Shown in pieces: positions 1-11,900 of a stretch of DNA of 64,000 nucleotides (position 1 is the stretch's first letter; each line of letters begins with the position of its first letter). The notes under the pieces are model-generated. The model did no database searches, had not been told where the DNA came from, and worked only from the letters and a program-made list of their open reading frames with translations. Position numbers and translations under genes: made by a program. The stretch covers positions 6,481,862 to 6,545,861 of the forward strand of contig OX442436.1 of assembly GCA_949361645.1 (NCBI GenBank), given 5' to 3'. Source of the DNA: Spongilla lacustris. Its lineage: Eukaryota > Porifera > Demospongiae > Spongillida > Spongillidae.

Positions 1-1
1 G

Positions 2-611
2 ATGAAGGCCAACTCGGATCACATGATGGTCGAAATCCTTAATCTCAATCCAGCCCCGGTGACAGTGCATAAGGACGAGAAGGTCGGGGTCTTGAAACCT
101 GTGGCTGAAGTCTGTGAATGGCGGGAGGCCAGAAAAAACGCAGTCAATCACCCTTCGACTTTGAAAAACCGAGACATGACGTGGGCAGAGAAGATGGAAA
201 AAGTATGTTGTTCATTTCAACAGATTAAAGCCTGCTCCTTCTAAGTTAGTCTCGGAACGAAGGCAACTCCCTGAGCCGTTCGAAGAAGACAGTAGGGATA
301 ACACCGCTGAACATCATGAAGGCGACGAAGAAGAGGATTATACTGTGGATGAATCCACGGAGAGGGGAGAAAGAGTAAGACAAGGGCCGGTGGCCGAACC
401 CGAGAGGAACGTAGAACAAATAAGAGATGGGGATCATTTGTCCGTATTGGGTGACTCAGACGGGGAAGAGGGACAAGCGGATGGGGCAGATCAGGCCAGG
501 GACACCGAAGAATCAAAGGAGGAGGCGCAACCGGTATTGAGGAGATCAACAAGGAACAGAAGACCGCCGGACAGATATGGAAACCCATGGAGTCTACCGG
601 ACGATATTTGA
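2..611 (+). pseudogene. Ty3/gypsy-type retrotransposon polyprotein, C-terminal remnant
   Basis: Two partial reading frames lie in different phases. The first (2-244) has a retropepsin/pol-linker-like stretch (N-P-A-P-V-T-V-H-K-D-E-K-V-G). The second is open from before 246 to 611 and is acidic, ending in the R-R-S-T-R-N-R-R-P-P-D-R-Y-G motif typical of the extreme C-terminus of gypsy-like polyproteins. The frame shift near 231-245 and the missing 5' part mark it as decayed, or as the end of an element that begins left of the window. A polypurine tract (632-642) and an LTR follow directly, which fits the 3' end of an LTR element. The family assignment comes from motif style only. Confidence 0.7.
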
Positions 612-643
612 GTGTGTGGACCCACTCCCTGAAAAGGGGGAGC

Positions 644-803
644 TGTGTAACGGTTATTGGAAACTGTATAATTGCTATGTGCGCATGCGTATGATTACAT
701 ATATAGGTGTCTGTAGTGAGTATTCGTGTCAGTCTTTATAACCTTGCTGTGATGTAAATGGAATGGATGAGGCCGCTACACTATTATCAGTATTAATATA
801 CCA
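644..803 (+). repeat. Probable 3' LTR of the retrotransposon
   Basis: The segment starts TGTGTAACGG directly after a polypurine run (AAAAGGGGGA) and ends ...ATACCA, giving TG...CA ends about 160 bp apart. It is followed by TGGCATCTGACGCGG, which resembles a primer-binding site. That would be unexpected after a 3' LTR unless elements are arranged in tandem, so the right boundary is uncertain. Confidence 0.5.
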
Positions 804-1155
804 GGTGGCATCTGACGCGGTGATTTAGAGGTTCAAGGGTCGTCATGCATGACATAAACCCGTATACTGGTCCCCAGGCTAATCAGGTTCAGGTCCTACC
901 ATAGATTCCTGCTTCCCTTCTGCAAATGCAAGTTATAGTAGCAGGAGGACATTGAGCGGTAAAGCAGTGCTCGAACATTCGCCAGCAGGGCCAAGATGTT
1001 TAGTCTTTAATACACGTAAACGTAGGCGTAGGCTAGCTAATCTCACAGTCTGGTTGGCAGTATATTATTTATCAAGTCAGGTATCCTAAATTTCAATCTA
1101 TAGACCACAGCAACTCATACGTAGCAACCAATTAAAGGAGCAACTTCCACCCGCT

Positions 1156-1284
1156 GTAGTCTCGTGCCCAGACCCTAATTCCCACAGCTGCGAATGGATT
1201 ACATCACCGCTACGAGGAATTTCCACTTAGCGGTGATGTAATCCATCCGCAGCTGTGGGAATCAGGGTCTGGGTACGAAACTAC
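1156..1284. mobile_element. Foldback MITE with 7-bp target duplication
   Basis: The element is nearly a perfect inverted repeat. Arms at about 1156-1212 and 1228-1284 pair along their length, with ends GTAGTCTCGTGCCCAGACCC and the matching GTAGTTTCGTACCCAGACCC. Both sides are flanked by ACCCGCT (1149-1155 and 1285-1291), or 8 bp if the adjacent C is counted. There is no ORF. A partial copy of one terminus occurs at about 2389. Confidence 0.8.
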
Positions 1285-1882
1285 ACCCGCTGTCGGCTGT
1301 AACTAGCTCAGTTCGGGGATATAGATCATTGCCCTTTAGTCTCAGCACTGTAACAATAGGAACCAAGTAATAAATAGCAGGGTAATTTACAGGAAATGTA
1401 TTCGTGGATTCTATTTCTCTGTGCAAATAAAGGTACCTTCCCTTTCAGTGGATGGATTGCTACATAAAGAGTCTATAGTCCCTTTCTAAAGCACATCTGC
1501 CGGCTGATTCTGCCCTAAATATACCGTTGCTCAAAAGGGCAAGGAAATATCAAGTTAGCTCAAGAGGAGGCCATAGAAAGACCCAGCAACAAGGAAGTGT
1601 ATTACAGAAATGCTGAGAAGTGAGTTCAGCTGGAACTGCATCATTGTTGAAAAGCTCTCTGACTTTAGCAACAATTAACAGATCTCCTTGTCCGATGTTG
1701 TCATTGGAATGCGTGCAGCAATTCTACTCCACGACACGAATCGGTATTTGAATTTGGTACAGAAAATCAATTCACTGGTGCTCTAGGCAGCTAGGTTGCA
1801 CGCATGCACCTCCACCGAGAAGGTGCAGTGCACATCATGCATTGTGAGTTTTGTACCAGTGACTGCAGAGTTGCACTGAAGT

Positions 1883-1884
<2 letters not shown>

Positions 1885-1913
<29 letters not shown>
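1885..1913 (+). repeat. Poly(G) tract, 29 bp
   Basis: An uninterrupted run of 29 G. Long C runs at 30446-30486 and 31452-31489 are similar, but those lie inside TIR elements; this one has no evident element around it. Confidence 0.9.
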
Positions 1914-1914
<1 letters not shown>

Positions 1915-2388
1915 TGTTGCAACATCACTGTATATCACACTCCTCGGTGATTGATAAAATCGGAAAGTATTATTTAAGGAATTGATAAGAATTGGAGTAT
2001 TTGAGGTCCAAACGGCATATACTCCTATAACGATCCATGAATTATTCAGGATTCAGTCTTCTCACATCTCTATTTATCAGCAAATTCTATAAAGGTGACA
2101 GGTAGAAACGTGAAAGAATTTATTAATAATAGATTCAGTGTATCTAGTTGAGCACCTAGTGAGGACATATAGACCTATTTTACGAGTCACTGCTATCCAG
2201 TCACTTCGTGTAGCAATTGTAGTCAGTGACGTCACATGTACTGATGTAGGGTGGTTGTTTTTAGCTAAGACCATTCAGAGGTCACTGAAATACCATTTCC
2301 TCTAACAACACCTGAGAAACAACTAGAGTATACCATAAAGTATGGAATTGCCATGGGAACGTTTAGCATTCGATGGCATCGTGGAGAC

Positions 2389-2445
2389 GTAGTCTCGTAT
2401 CCAGACCCACGGCAGTGGATGGATTACATCACCGCTGCGCTCCGT
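2389..2445 (+). repeat. Partial copy of the foldback MITE terminus
   Basis: GTAGTCTCGTATCCAGACCC, followed shortly by GGATTACATCACCGCT, matches the left arm of the element at 1156-1284. No opposite arm was found nearby. Confidence 0.5.
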
Positions 2446-2570
2446 CCACTACCATGAGAGTCAAGGGTGCGTGTAAGCGTAGCTATATATCTGGGCGAAT
2501 TGTTCGTGCTATGATTAGAAACGCTGGGACGGAGGCCTCGTGCACAACCCTTCTCTACTGAGGCGTAGCT

Positions 2571-2780
2571 GCCAGGACGTATCAGCTCAGTGTTATTATT
2601 GCACGCCGAAAAACTACAGTGAAATCCTAGCAAGCGGCGGAGGAGTGGCGCAAAAGCGTTATAGTAACTGAACTGCATGCACCGAGTCTTGCAGGAAGGC
2701 CTCAGACCAGCTTCCTGGAAATAACTCGAGATAAAACGTACCACAGTCCGCAGTGAAACTTAAAAAAAAAAAAAAAAAAA
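2571..2780 (+). repeat. Possible SINE-like retroposed repeat with A tail
   Basis: The segment ends in a 20-bp A run (2761-2780). It shares short blocks (GCCGAAAAACTAC; CTCAGACCAGCTT then CCTGGAAA) in the same order with 44682-45260. No Pol III box pair or target duplication was confirmed, so SINE status is tentative. Confidence 0.3.
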
Positions 2781-4659
2781 AGTATAAGTATAGGCAAAAC
2801 TGATACTGCATGCATGTATTAATGCTTGTAATGGGGTTGAGGGGATAGCCAACCTCCTACTTAATTTCGTAAAGGTCTAATCGACGATCGGCTATCTCCT
2901 GATCACAGGAGGCCACCCCAGTGCCTCGACTTTACGCTATAGGTCTAACTTGTATATTTGTGCAAACTTGCATCTCAATTCTTCATGACTTCATGCATAG
3001 TAAATCTATTGTTTTGGGCATGCAAAGAGAACTTACATCTTGATGCTCATCGCTGTGCGCCGCTCTATAGTTGGTATGAGAGGATCGATAAAACTATTAC
3101 TCCGCGTGTGGAAAGGTATATATTAGAACGGGGGGGTAGATCTTATATAGACTGCATATGTCAGCTACGGATGTATAAACAGTCCTACGTCAGTCTAGCT
3201 GCCTTATTCGTGAATCGAATCAGGTGCGTCAGCGTTTATAGGTCCGAGGAAATCGATAAATACGTAAGGGTATATTATTTGCTATATACTTTAGTAATAT
3301 GCATGCAGTATTTTTTAAATAATATTAATTGGTATTAATTAACCACGCACAGCTTCACCACTGCGCGTGCTGTCATACGCTGATCGTTCCGAGATCAGTA
3401 TGTTTTAATGGCAGCTTGTCGCTATTGAGTATATTGACTACATACATGCATTTTGTTAGGAATCAACCTTGTTAACTTATTGCCGATGTCAACGATTTGG
3501 CGATGATTTTTTAACAAAGTCTAACCATTCAAATACTATGAACGTGAGGTCTTTCAATAAGCAGTGTCCCGCACTTCCAACCAATACCTGGTGCCATATT
3601 AAAATTGCTGAAGCAATTAAATCTAACTGCATGAGATGAGGCTTTCTTAGCTGTAGCACAAAAGGACTGTTTCAATTGCCGTTGCTTTGAATACAGGAAC
3701 GGCATATGAATGTCTACCTCTGAAAATATTAGTAACATCAACAGCAGAACGATTTTAAAAGTATACGTTAGGTCAACCATGACTCACTATAAGTTGTGCG
3801 CACTGACACTTACACTTGTCATTATCATACCAGCTTTGCGTACAAGTGAACGTTTTACTATCTTTTATACAATGTTTTTTTGAAAGCCAAGTGCACGTAT
3901 ACATGCATGTGCACACAGACGCAGCGATATATAATTATCTGTGCCATCACTCGTGATTCTTAACATAATGTGTCGATCACATCCCCCATTGTGCTGCGCA
4001 TGCAACGTTGTAAGTAGTACACCTTTGTTTTCTTTTGTCAGTCCCATGCTAAAGTATTCCATTATTTGCATGACTTCTCTGATGCTTCACTTACATATTA
4101 ATCGCCTGGAACAGGAATTTGCAACCCAAATCAATACAGCACACCGTGCTAAATAGTTAAGAATTGCCACCCTCCCATAGGTTGTTGTAACCGGCAACAT
4201 ATGTACATGGTTGAGGGGCACTTGGCGGCCTACATCTCTCTATGTTAGCAATTTACATTTATAATGCTACATGTACGTATGCGTTTGATCAGTTTAAAAA
4301 TCACTTTGAATACCACAATAGTGAGCTGAATACCTGCAAGTCCAACACTGCCCATAGCACGCACCATAATGTAAGCAGTTTCATAACTGAGTCAGCCCAA
4401 CCACCGGCACACAATCTTTTATACAATAACTACAGGATGTGCATAAAAACACAAAGCTCCCAGAAATAAGGTTTGGTTAAGTTCTGCTGCTTTTGCAAGA
4501 TTTCTCGGTCCTCCTCCATTATAAATGACACCTTCGACTTACCACACCCACTTATGATTAATTTCAGCTCTCACCCTCCCACCCACTTTTTAAATTGTTG
4601 ATACACCACTGCTCTATATAACCTTGCAGTCATATAATGATGTGGCCTCAATGTCGCTC

Positions 4660-5150
4660 AGTGCAACATCCTCCTTTTACGATTCTGGGGACATCTATCA
4701 GGAATCCAGAGTACTGTGCCAGCTAAGATGGAGGTGAAGATGGAGGTGGGGCTTTCACTCTCGTATGGCTGGCCTGATGATGTGTGTCTGGACTTTATGC
4801 AATATTTGTCATTCTCCTTGTGTGCAAGCTGCACACATATCACATACCTTGATGTGTTCAACACCACTCCCAGCACATATGCCTTGATGATGTTCAACAC
4901 CACTCTCAGCTCTCAGCACATACTTTGATGGTGTCTCATCAAGGCATATGCCATATACCTTGATGAATTTCAACACCACTCCCCTCACATGATGGTGTTC
5001 AACACCACTCCCCTCACATGATGACATTCAACACCACTCTCATCACATACCTTGAAGGTGTTCAAGCAGTTAGATGACGATGTGTTTGAAATGCTCCGCT
5101 ACAACAATTGATGCAGTTGAACAAGCATAGATAAAGATTAGAAACATTTG
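4660..5150. repeat. Dispersed repeat with internal tandem units, 3' of gene A
   Basis: TTCAACACCACTC-type units of about 24-30 bp recur from 4855 to 5045, and the segment ends with ACCTTGAAGGTGTTCAAGCAG and TTAGATGACGATG. The same end, plus TTTGAAATGCTCC and AAGCATAG, recurs at 54940-55215 inside the last intron of gene B. The two copies are therefore related, either as a dispersed repeat or as a relic of the gene duplication. No coding is evident. Confidence 0.6.
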
Positions 5151-5745
5151 CTTGGCCTGGGTGCACTTAGCACCCTGCCCCCACTGCCTACAGCTCATCC
5201 ATAGTGCCACCTGCACACCTCACATCAACACTGCATTCAATGTCTCTCACAAGTTATAAAAAGGTAATCCTTTAAGAAATGGTAGACCACCAGGGAAGGA
5301 CACAGCCTGTACAATCAGAGGGTGGTCATGTGTGCCCCTAGTTGTACAAGTGTATGGGGGTGTGGTTCTGGAGCACATGACACCTTTACTAGAACTGCAA
5401 AGTTAGCCACCCAAACATGCCATCCCATGAGTGAAGTCCTTTCCTATATGCCCTGCACCCTCAACATCACACCAATGTGTCAGAACGCTAGGGCCATGTT
5501 CCCCAGTGGTGAACTTCAATGAGGCTATCAAGTATTGGGTGTATGTTTGTGTGCATTATCAAAGGAGGTAATAGAGATTGTGTGCTGACTACTGTCCAAG
5601 CTGTTTGATGCACAGAGAAATGCAGCAGTAAGGTTTCACCAGTCAAAGGACGAGTGGCATAGTAGTGTAATTTGAATGATGTAATACAAATACTCGGTTG
5701 ATACATAAAGCATGCTAAAGTGCAGCCCTCATATTGTATTTCAAG

Positions 5746-8700
5746 TTAGAGCTGTTCTGTTAATTCTTTAAAGTTAGCATTGTTATCAAAGCTCCTGACA
5801 TACTCATCAAGCACCTCATGACAGAGGATGTACTGCTCCTGTGAAGAGAAGATGGGCATTAAATGGAATAATATTATATTAGGAGAGAGTGGGAGATAAC
5901 ATGCAGGGCGCAGGAGGCATTATGATGTAATGGTGATTAGCTGTGGGACTAACCACATTTTTTACAAGATATGGGCGGGAGATCCTTGAAGCCTTGATGC
6001 AATGGAATATATCAACAACACCCTCCACCTTCAGTCTCTCCAGTTCACAGTGCATGCAAATAAAGGCTCCAGTACGACCCATACCATCACTGAAGGGAGG
6101 GGGGGAGGGGGAGGGGGAGGTGTGGGATAGGGGTGAGAATACAAGTGTGAGATGTGTTTCAAGCATTCATACCTGCACATCACGGTGATTGGCTTGTTGC
6201 CACTGTTCATTTGTGCCTTGGTCAGCTGCTGAAGTAGGTCTATGAGGGAGGGGCAGCTGGAGGGCACACCCCCAATGGGCCACTCCAAGTAGTGGAACTG
6301 GGTCAGCTCAAACCCATCACCATCCTACAGTGGACAGGGGAGCTATCATCACAGAGGGTCATACTGACACAATAATTGATCATTTCCAGATTGGTTATTA
6401 AAATCAATGTGATGGGTCCATGGGTCCATGCACATGCTCATAGGGGAAGCTAATAAATGACAGTCAACATAGCATTTCATTTCCTTAGTTTCCATAATGA
6501 AGTGAAAATTCCATACTGTGCTACCCTGTCACACCCCTCCCTTACATACACCCCTCCCTTACATGTCACACCCCCTCCCTTACATGGCACACCCCTCCCT
6601 TACATGGCACACCCCCTGGCCTCCCTTACATGGCACACCCCCTCCCTTACATGGCACACCCCCTCCCTTACATGGCACACCCCCTCCCTTACATGGCACA
6701 CCCCCTCCCTTACATGGCACACCCCTCCCTTACATGTCACACCCCCTCCCTTACATGGCACACCCCCTCCCTTACATGGCACACCCCTCCCTTACATGTC
6801 ACACCCCCTCCCTTACATGGCACACCCCCTCCCTTACATGGCACACCCCTCCCTTACATGGCACACCCCCTCCCTTACATGGCACACCCCCTCCCTTACA
6901 TGGCACACACCCTCCCTTACATGGCACACCCCCTCCCTTACATGGCACACCCCCTCCCTTACATGGCACACCCCCTCCCTTACATGGCACACCCCCTCCC
7001 TTACATGGCACACCCCCTCCCTTACATGGCACACCCCCTCCCTTACATGGCACACCCCCTGGCCTCCCTTACATGGCACACCCCCTCCCTTACATGGCAC
7101 ACCCCCTCCCTTACATGGCACACCCCCTCCCTTACATGGCACACCCCTCCCTTACATGTCACACCCCCTCCCTTACATGGCACACCCCCTCCCTTACATG
7201 GCACACCCCTCCCTTACATGTCACACCCCCTCCCTTACATGGCACACCCCCTCCCTTACATGGCACACCCCCTCCCTTACATGGCACACCCCCTCCCTTA
7301 CATGGCACACCCCCTCCCTTACATGGCACACCCCCTCCCTTACATGGCACACCCCCTCCCTTACATGGCACACCCCCTCCCTTACATGGCACACCCCCTC
7401 CCTTACATGGCACACCCCCTCCCTTACATGGCACACCCCCTCCCTTACATGGCACACCCCCTCCCTTACATGGCACACCCCCTCCCTTACATGGCACACC
7501 CCCTCCCTTACATGGCACACCCCCTCCCTTACATGGCACACCCCCTGGCCTCCCTTACATGTATGGCATTATTATGCCCTCTTTCCACTAGCCCCCCCCC
7601 CCCCCCCCCCCCTCCCCCGACCAACCATGGTTGTATAAATACCTGTGTTGGGAACACAAGTATGGGAAGCAACCATGCTCAAATTCATATACACTATGGT
7701 CATATGAACTTCGCTTGCACTATTCAAGGCAGCTATAGCATTCAGTGGTGTTCTGATACACAGCTATAAGGTTTTGAGAAAGGATTGAACACCTTGATGT
7801 TAAAGAAAGCCTTCTGTCCTTTTAGCACCAAATGTTTCCTGATACTATTTCATTCTAAAGCTATTGGTATCATTGCAAGTATTCCTGACCTGAGTGATTA
7901 ATGGAGGTGAATATCGGCACTGGGTACAACCACAGCAGGTCCCCTCTTGTTCTCTCTGACCACACGGTTTTGTGGCATCCCTTTTTTGTTTGCTTATTCG
8001 ATACTAACAACTAGCTAAATAACACAGCTCCCAATACAAATTCTAAAACACAACACACATACAAGGACACACAAATACAAAGAGAAATTGGTAATATCAT
8101 TTAAAATATCAAACCTCTTTCTCCTGGACATATAGCTTCCTGATCACCAGGTGATCATCAAAGGTCTCAGACTGAAGGGTCACTGTTATCCCTCCATACG
8201 GCTGTGACTGCTCAGTTTGGGTGGGCCAGTAGCAGTAAGAGGATTCACGACCTTTCTCTGTCAGAGGACACAACATGACGATGACCCTGCTCTTGAACTC
8301 CCACACCATCCTCCAGAAGTCTTCCACTGTGTTATGGAGGGGACCCTGGGTGGCTATGTAGGCATTACGTCGCTTGTAACCCTGTGGTGAGGGGAGCACA
8401 ATATGATATGACTGGTATATAGAAGGGGTGTGGCTTCTCAATCTGCATCGATATAGGTGCTGGTACCGTACATCAATATAGCTGGCATTGATGTACTCTG
8501 AGCCTAGGGCACCAGTTGACTTCAAGTATATCTGTTTGGAGTCATCTGCAGGTGAGAGCAATGAGCAGTGATAACCAACACAGGGACACACCATGCACAC
8601 ATGTAGACATACTGCCAACACAGGGACACTTCATGCACACATGTAGACATACTGCCAACACAGGGACACACCATGCACACATGTAGACATACTGCCAACA

Positions 8701-8948
8701 CAGGGACACATTATGCACACATGTAGACATACTGCCAACACAGGGACACACCATGCCCACATGTAGACATACTGCCAACACACAGGTAGACATATCTAAA
8801 TGTGTGCATCTCTGTAGGCATGTTGTAGGTATGGGTGTTGCCTCTTACATGGTAGCCTGTCCATATATCTGTTCTTGTTCTTGTTGAACAGCTCTGCTCC
8901 AACTGTGCAGTTGTCTTCAGTCACATGACAGCTCACCTGATCCAGAAG
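5746..8948 (-). CDS. Gene A PTP domain D2 (degenerate)
   Basis: Exons 8849-8948 (K-N-R-Y-M-D-R-L-P), 8472-8545 (E-Y-I-N-A-S-Y-I-D), 8115-8381 (A-T-Q-G-P, F-W-R-M-V-W-E-F-K-S), 6173-6324 (H-Y-L-E-W-P-I-G-G-V-P ... T-V-M-C), 5954-6089 (S-D-G-M-G-R-T-G-A-F) and 5746-5838 (E-Q-Y-I-L-C-H-E-V-L, stop). The WPD Asp is replaced by Ile and the P-loop reads C-S-D-G-M-G-R, so catalysis should be weak or absent. A phase-2 intron splits the P-loop just after the Cys codon, as in gene B. The protein ends 30 residues into the last exon with no tail. Confidence 0.87.
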
Positions 8949-11900
8949 CTGGAAGAATTTAACATTAGCAGCCATGCCATCACCCCATGACAGCAAAGGT
9001 ACCTGGAATTGCTCCTGGAAGCCTGTGGAGCGAAGTTTGTTCATCCTGGCCCTCAGGTTGGAGGCCACCACATCTGTCTCCCCACAAGTGATGTACTCAT
9101 CCAGGGCATCATGGAGGAACACATACTGGTCCTAAAGGAGGGGGAGGAGGATGCCACACCCACATATGCCTTAGCCAGGCCACCATTTTGTGTACACAAT
9201 CCTCACCTCTGTCTGCACCATGAGGACACGCCTCTTTCTCATGTCTTGCACAAACTTATAGATGTTGATGGAGTCTTCCCCCATCTTGAGACACTCCATC
9301 ATGGCGTCCAGTACTATGAAGGTTCCCGTACGCCCCACCCCTGCACTGCAGTGGACCAGGAGAGGAATCCCCTTGCTCTTGTCATGGGCCTTCTGTACCC
9401 TCCTCACAAAGCTGAGGATGGAGGTGGCAGACTGGGGTACCCCATGGTCAGGCCAGGATGTGTAGTGGAAGTGATTTATCTTAAGAGGTTCTCTGTCAGG
9501 CTTCGTCTCCTAGGTAGGGAGAGGAGTCAGGTGGTTGAGGTAGGAGGTGGGAGGGGTCAAGTGGGAGTGGTCATGGGAGGGTGAGGTGGGAGGGAGAGCT
9601 CAAGTGGGAGTGGTCATGGGAGGGTGAGGTGGGAGGGGAGGGCTCAAGTGGGAGTGGTCATGGGAGGGTGAGGTGGGAGGGGAGAGCTCAAGTGGGAGTG
9701 GTCATGGGAGGGTGAGGTGGGAGGGGAGGGCTCAAGTGGGAGTGGTCATGGGAGGGTGAGATGGGAGGGGAGGGCTCAAGTGGGAGTGGTTATGGGAGGG
9801 TGAGGTGGGAGGGGAGGGCTCAAGTGGGAGTGGTTATGGGAGGGTGAGGTGGGAGGGGAGGGCTCAAGTGGGAGTGGTCATGGGAGGGTGAGATGGGAGG
9901 GGAGGGCTCAAGTGGGAGTGGTTATGGAAGGGTGAGGTGGGAGGGGAGGGCTCAAGTGGGAGTGGTTATGGGAGGGTGAGGTGGGAGGGGAGGGCTCAAG
10001 TGGGAGTGGTCATGGGAGGGTGAGATGGGAGGGGAGGACTCAAGTGGGAGTGGTTATGGGAGGGTGAGGTGGGAGGGGAGGGCTCAAGGGAGGGGTCATG
10101 GGAGGGTGAGGTGGGAGAGGAGGGCTCAAGTGGGAGTGGATATGAGAGGGTGAGGTGGGAGGGGAGGGCTCAAGGGAGGGGTCAATCTGAAGGTCCTCCC
10201 ACTTACACTTTTGACTGTTAGCTTCTTGATTTCAAAGTCAGCATAGGGGACTATGGAGGTGGTGGTGACCATCACACCCTCAGTCTCAAGAGTACCACCA
10301 GATGACTCAGAGAAGTATGGCTCACACTTTATCTATACAAAATGATTCCAAGGTTTTGCCAGGTATAGATCCTTACAAGTAAGCATGGATACAAAAACAT
10401 ACCAGAGCTATATGATTATAAAATATGTGTGTGCAATTGTGTTAATAAAAAGCTACATGTACACCTAGCTTCTGATACATATGTAAATACAAGACTCTGC
10501 CCTCATGTAATGGTTACAACACAGATACATGCTGATGCTTAGATTTTGGCCCACAGGAAAAATGTGCATCGAATCAAGTTTTGATTTTATAAAGGATATA
10601 TTTTAAAAATCCTCTGTCGACTGTTTGATCGAACATTAAAACTGATTTGTGTGTGATCAGTTTTAATGTTCAATCATGCCAGCCAATTGTGATGGATGTG
10701 GAGCTGCAACTGGTTTGGAGCATGCTCTTGAGCAAGGTCTGGTAACCCAACGTCACAATGAAGTTAGAGATGTTATTTGCGACTTAGCATCAGTTGTTTC
10801 AAGGAAGTTGTTAAAGAACCAGTCATGCAAGAGGCTAATGATGCTGAAGGTCTACCCTCCCTTATGGCCAGAGGAGTATCAGAGGAGTATCAGAGGAGTA
10901 TGGCAGCCCCAGACCGTGGCGTTGTTTTATGTACGTGTCAAAGACACTGATGCCCCGTCCCACTCACAGCGAGTTGTTTCTGCCATTCTCTCTTCAGCTG
11001 AGGAAGCGAAGAAAAGAAGTACTCTGAAGCAGCAGCTCTTCGCAGAGCATCATTCACACCCTTTGTTGTGTCAGTCAATGGAGTCCTGGGTTGAGAAGCA
11101 AACTTTTTTGTCAAACATCTTGCTCAGAAACTTGCTCATAAGTGGGAAAAGTCAAACAGTGAGGTATAAGGATGGATGAGAGCACGACTGTCTTTTGCAA
11201 TCCTCAGAGCAACAAACCTTTGTCTGAGGGGCTCCCGCACCAAATGGAGGAGTGCATTTGGAATGGATGATGGGGCAGGGCTGCCTAGTATCTCTGCCTG
11301 AACGTCAAGCTTAATTAGTTTATGTCATTATCATTTTTATTTAATGTGTAATATTATTATTATTGTATTGCCCTATATTTTTCTTATAGTGTACTTGTGT
11401 ATGTCTTATTCTTGCAAATACTATCTCTTGTATAAATTATTTTTTAAAAAGTATTGACTGATTCCAAAATGATTTCACGTGTTTATTCCCTGTGGGTCAA
11501 GGAAGGAGAAGAGCTGGGATGGATAGGGGTATGATGGACTATGGAAGGAAGGAGAAGAGCTGGGATGGGTAGGGGTATGATGGACTATGGAAGGAAGGAG
11601 AAGAGCTGGGATGGGTAGGGGTATGATGGACTATGGAAGGAAGGAGAAGAGCTGGGATGGGTATTATGGATTATGGATCGTGAAGTCCCCATACTGGCTA
11701 CCCGATTTTTGGAAAGGTCCTACCGCGTAGCAATAGCAGGCCGTATGCATTGCACCTTCATTCACTGTTTAAATATGGACACGACATGACATTATATTCG
11801 GCCTTGACGGCCCGGCAATATACCTCATTGCTTTGCTTACACATTAAAATCCTGAGATAATAATTCCCTCATCTTTAGAAGAGACCGCCGGGCCACATGT

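Larger units (their letters stand above)
804..4650. other. Non-coding stretch with scattered small repeats
   Basis: No convincing coding exon was found here. Open frames up to 126 codons (for example 2958-3338 on plus) lack recognisable domains, splice partners or composition bias. The stretch holds a foldback MITE (1156-1284), a 29-bp G run (1885-1913), a half-copy of the same MITE end (about 2389-2440) and a SINE-like segment with an A tail (about 2571-2780). Confidence 0.6.

Noticed and set aside
2958..3338. 126-codon plus-strand ORF
   Set aside because: No recognisable domain, no splice partner and no composition signal; it is consistent with chance in AT-rich non-coding DNA.
6457..7769. 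Plus-strand ORFs of 357-393 codons with heptad repeats
   Set aside because: A 21-bp minisatellite is divisible by three and lacks stops. It lies within a gene A intron and has no flanking coding features.
9009..9584. 191-codon plus-strand ORF
   Set aside because: It is the antisense shadow of the D1 catalytic exons of gene A.
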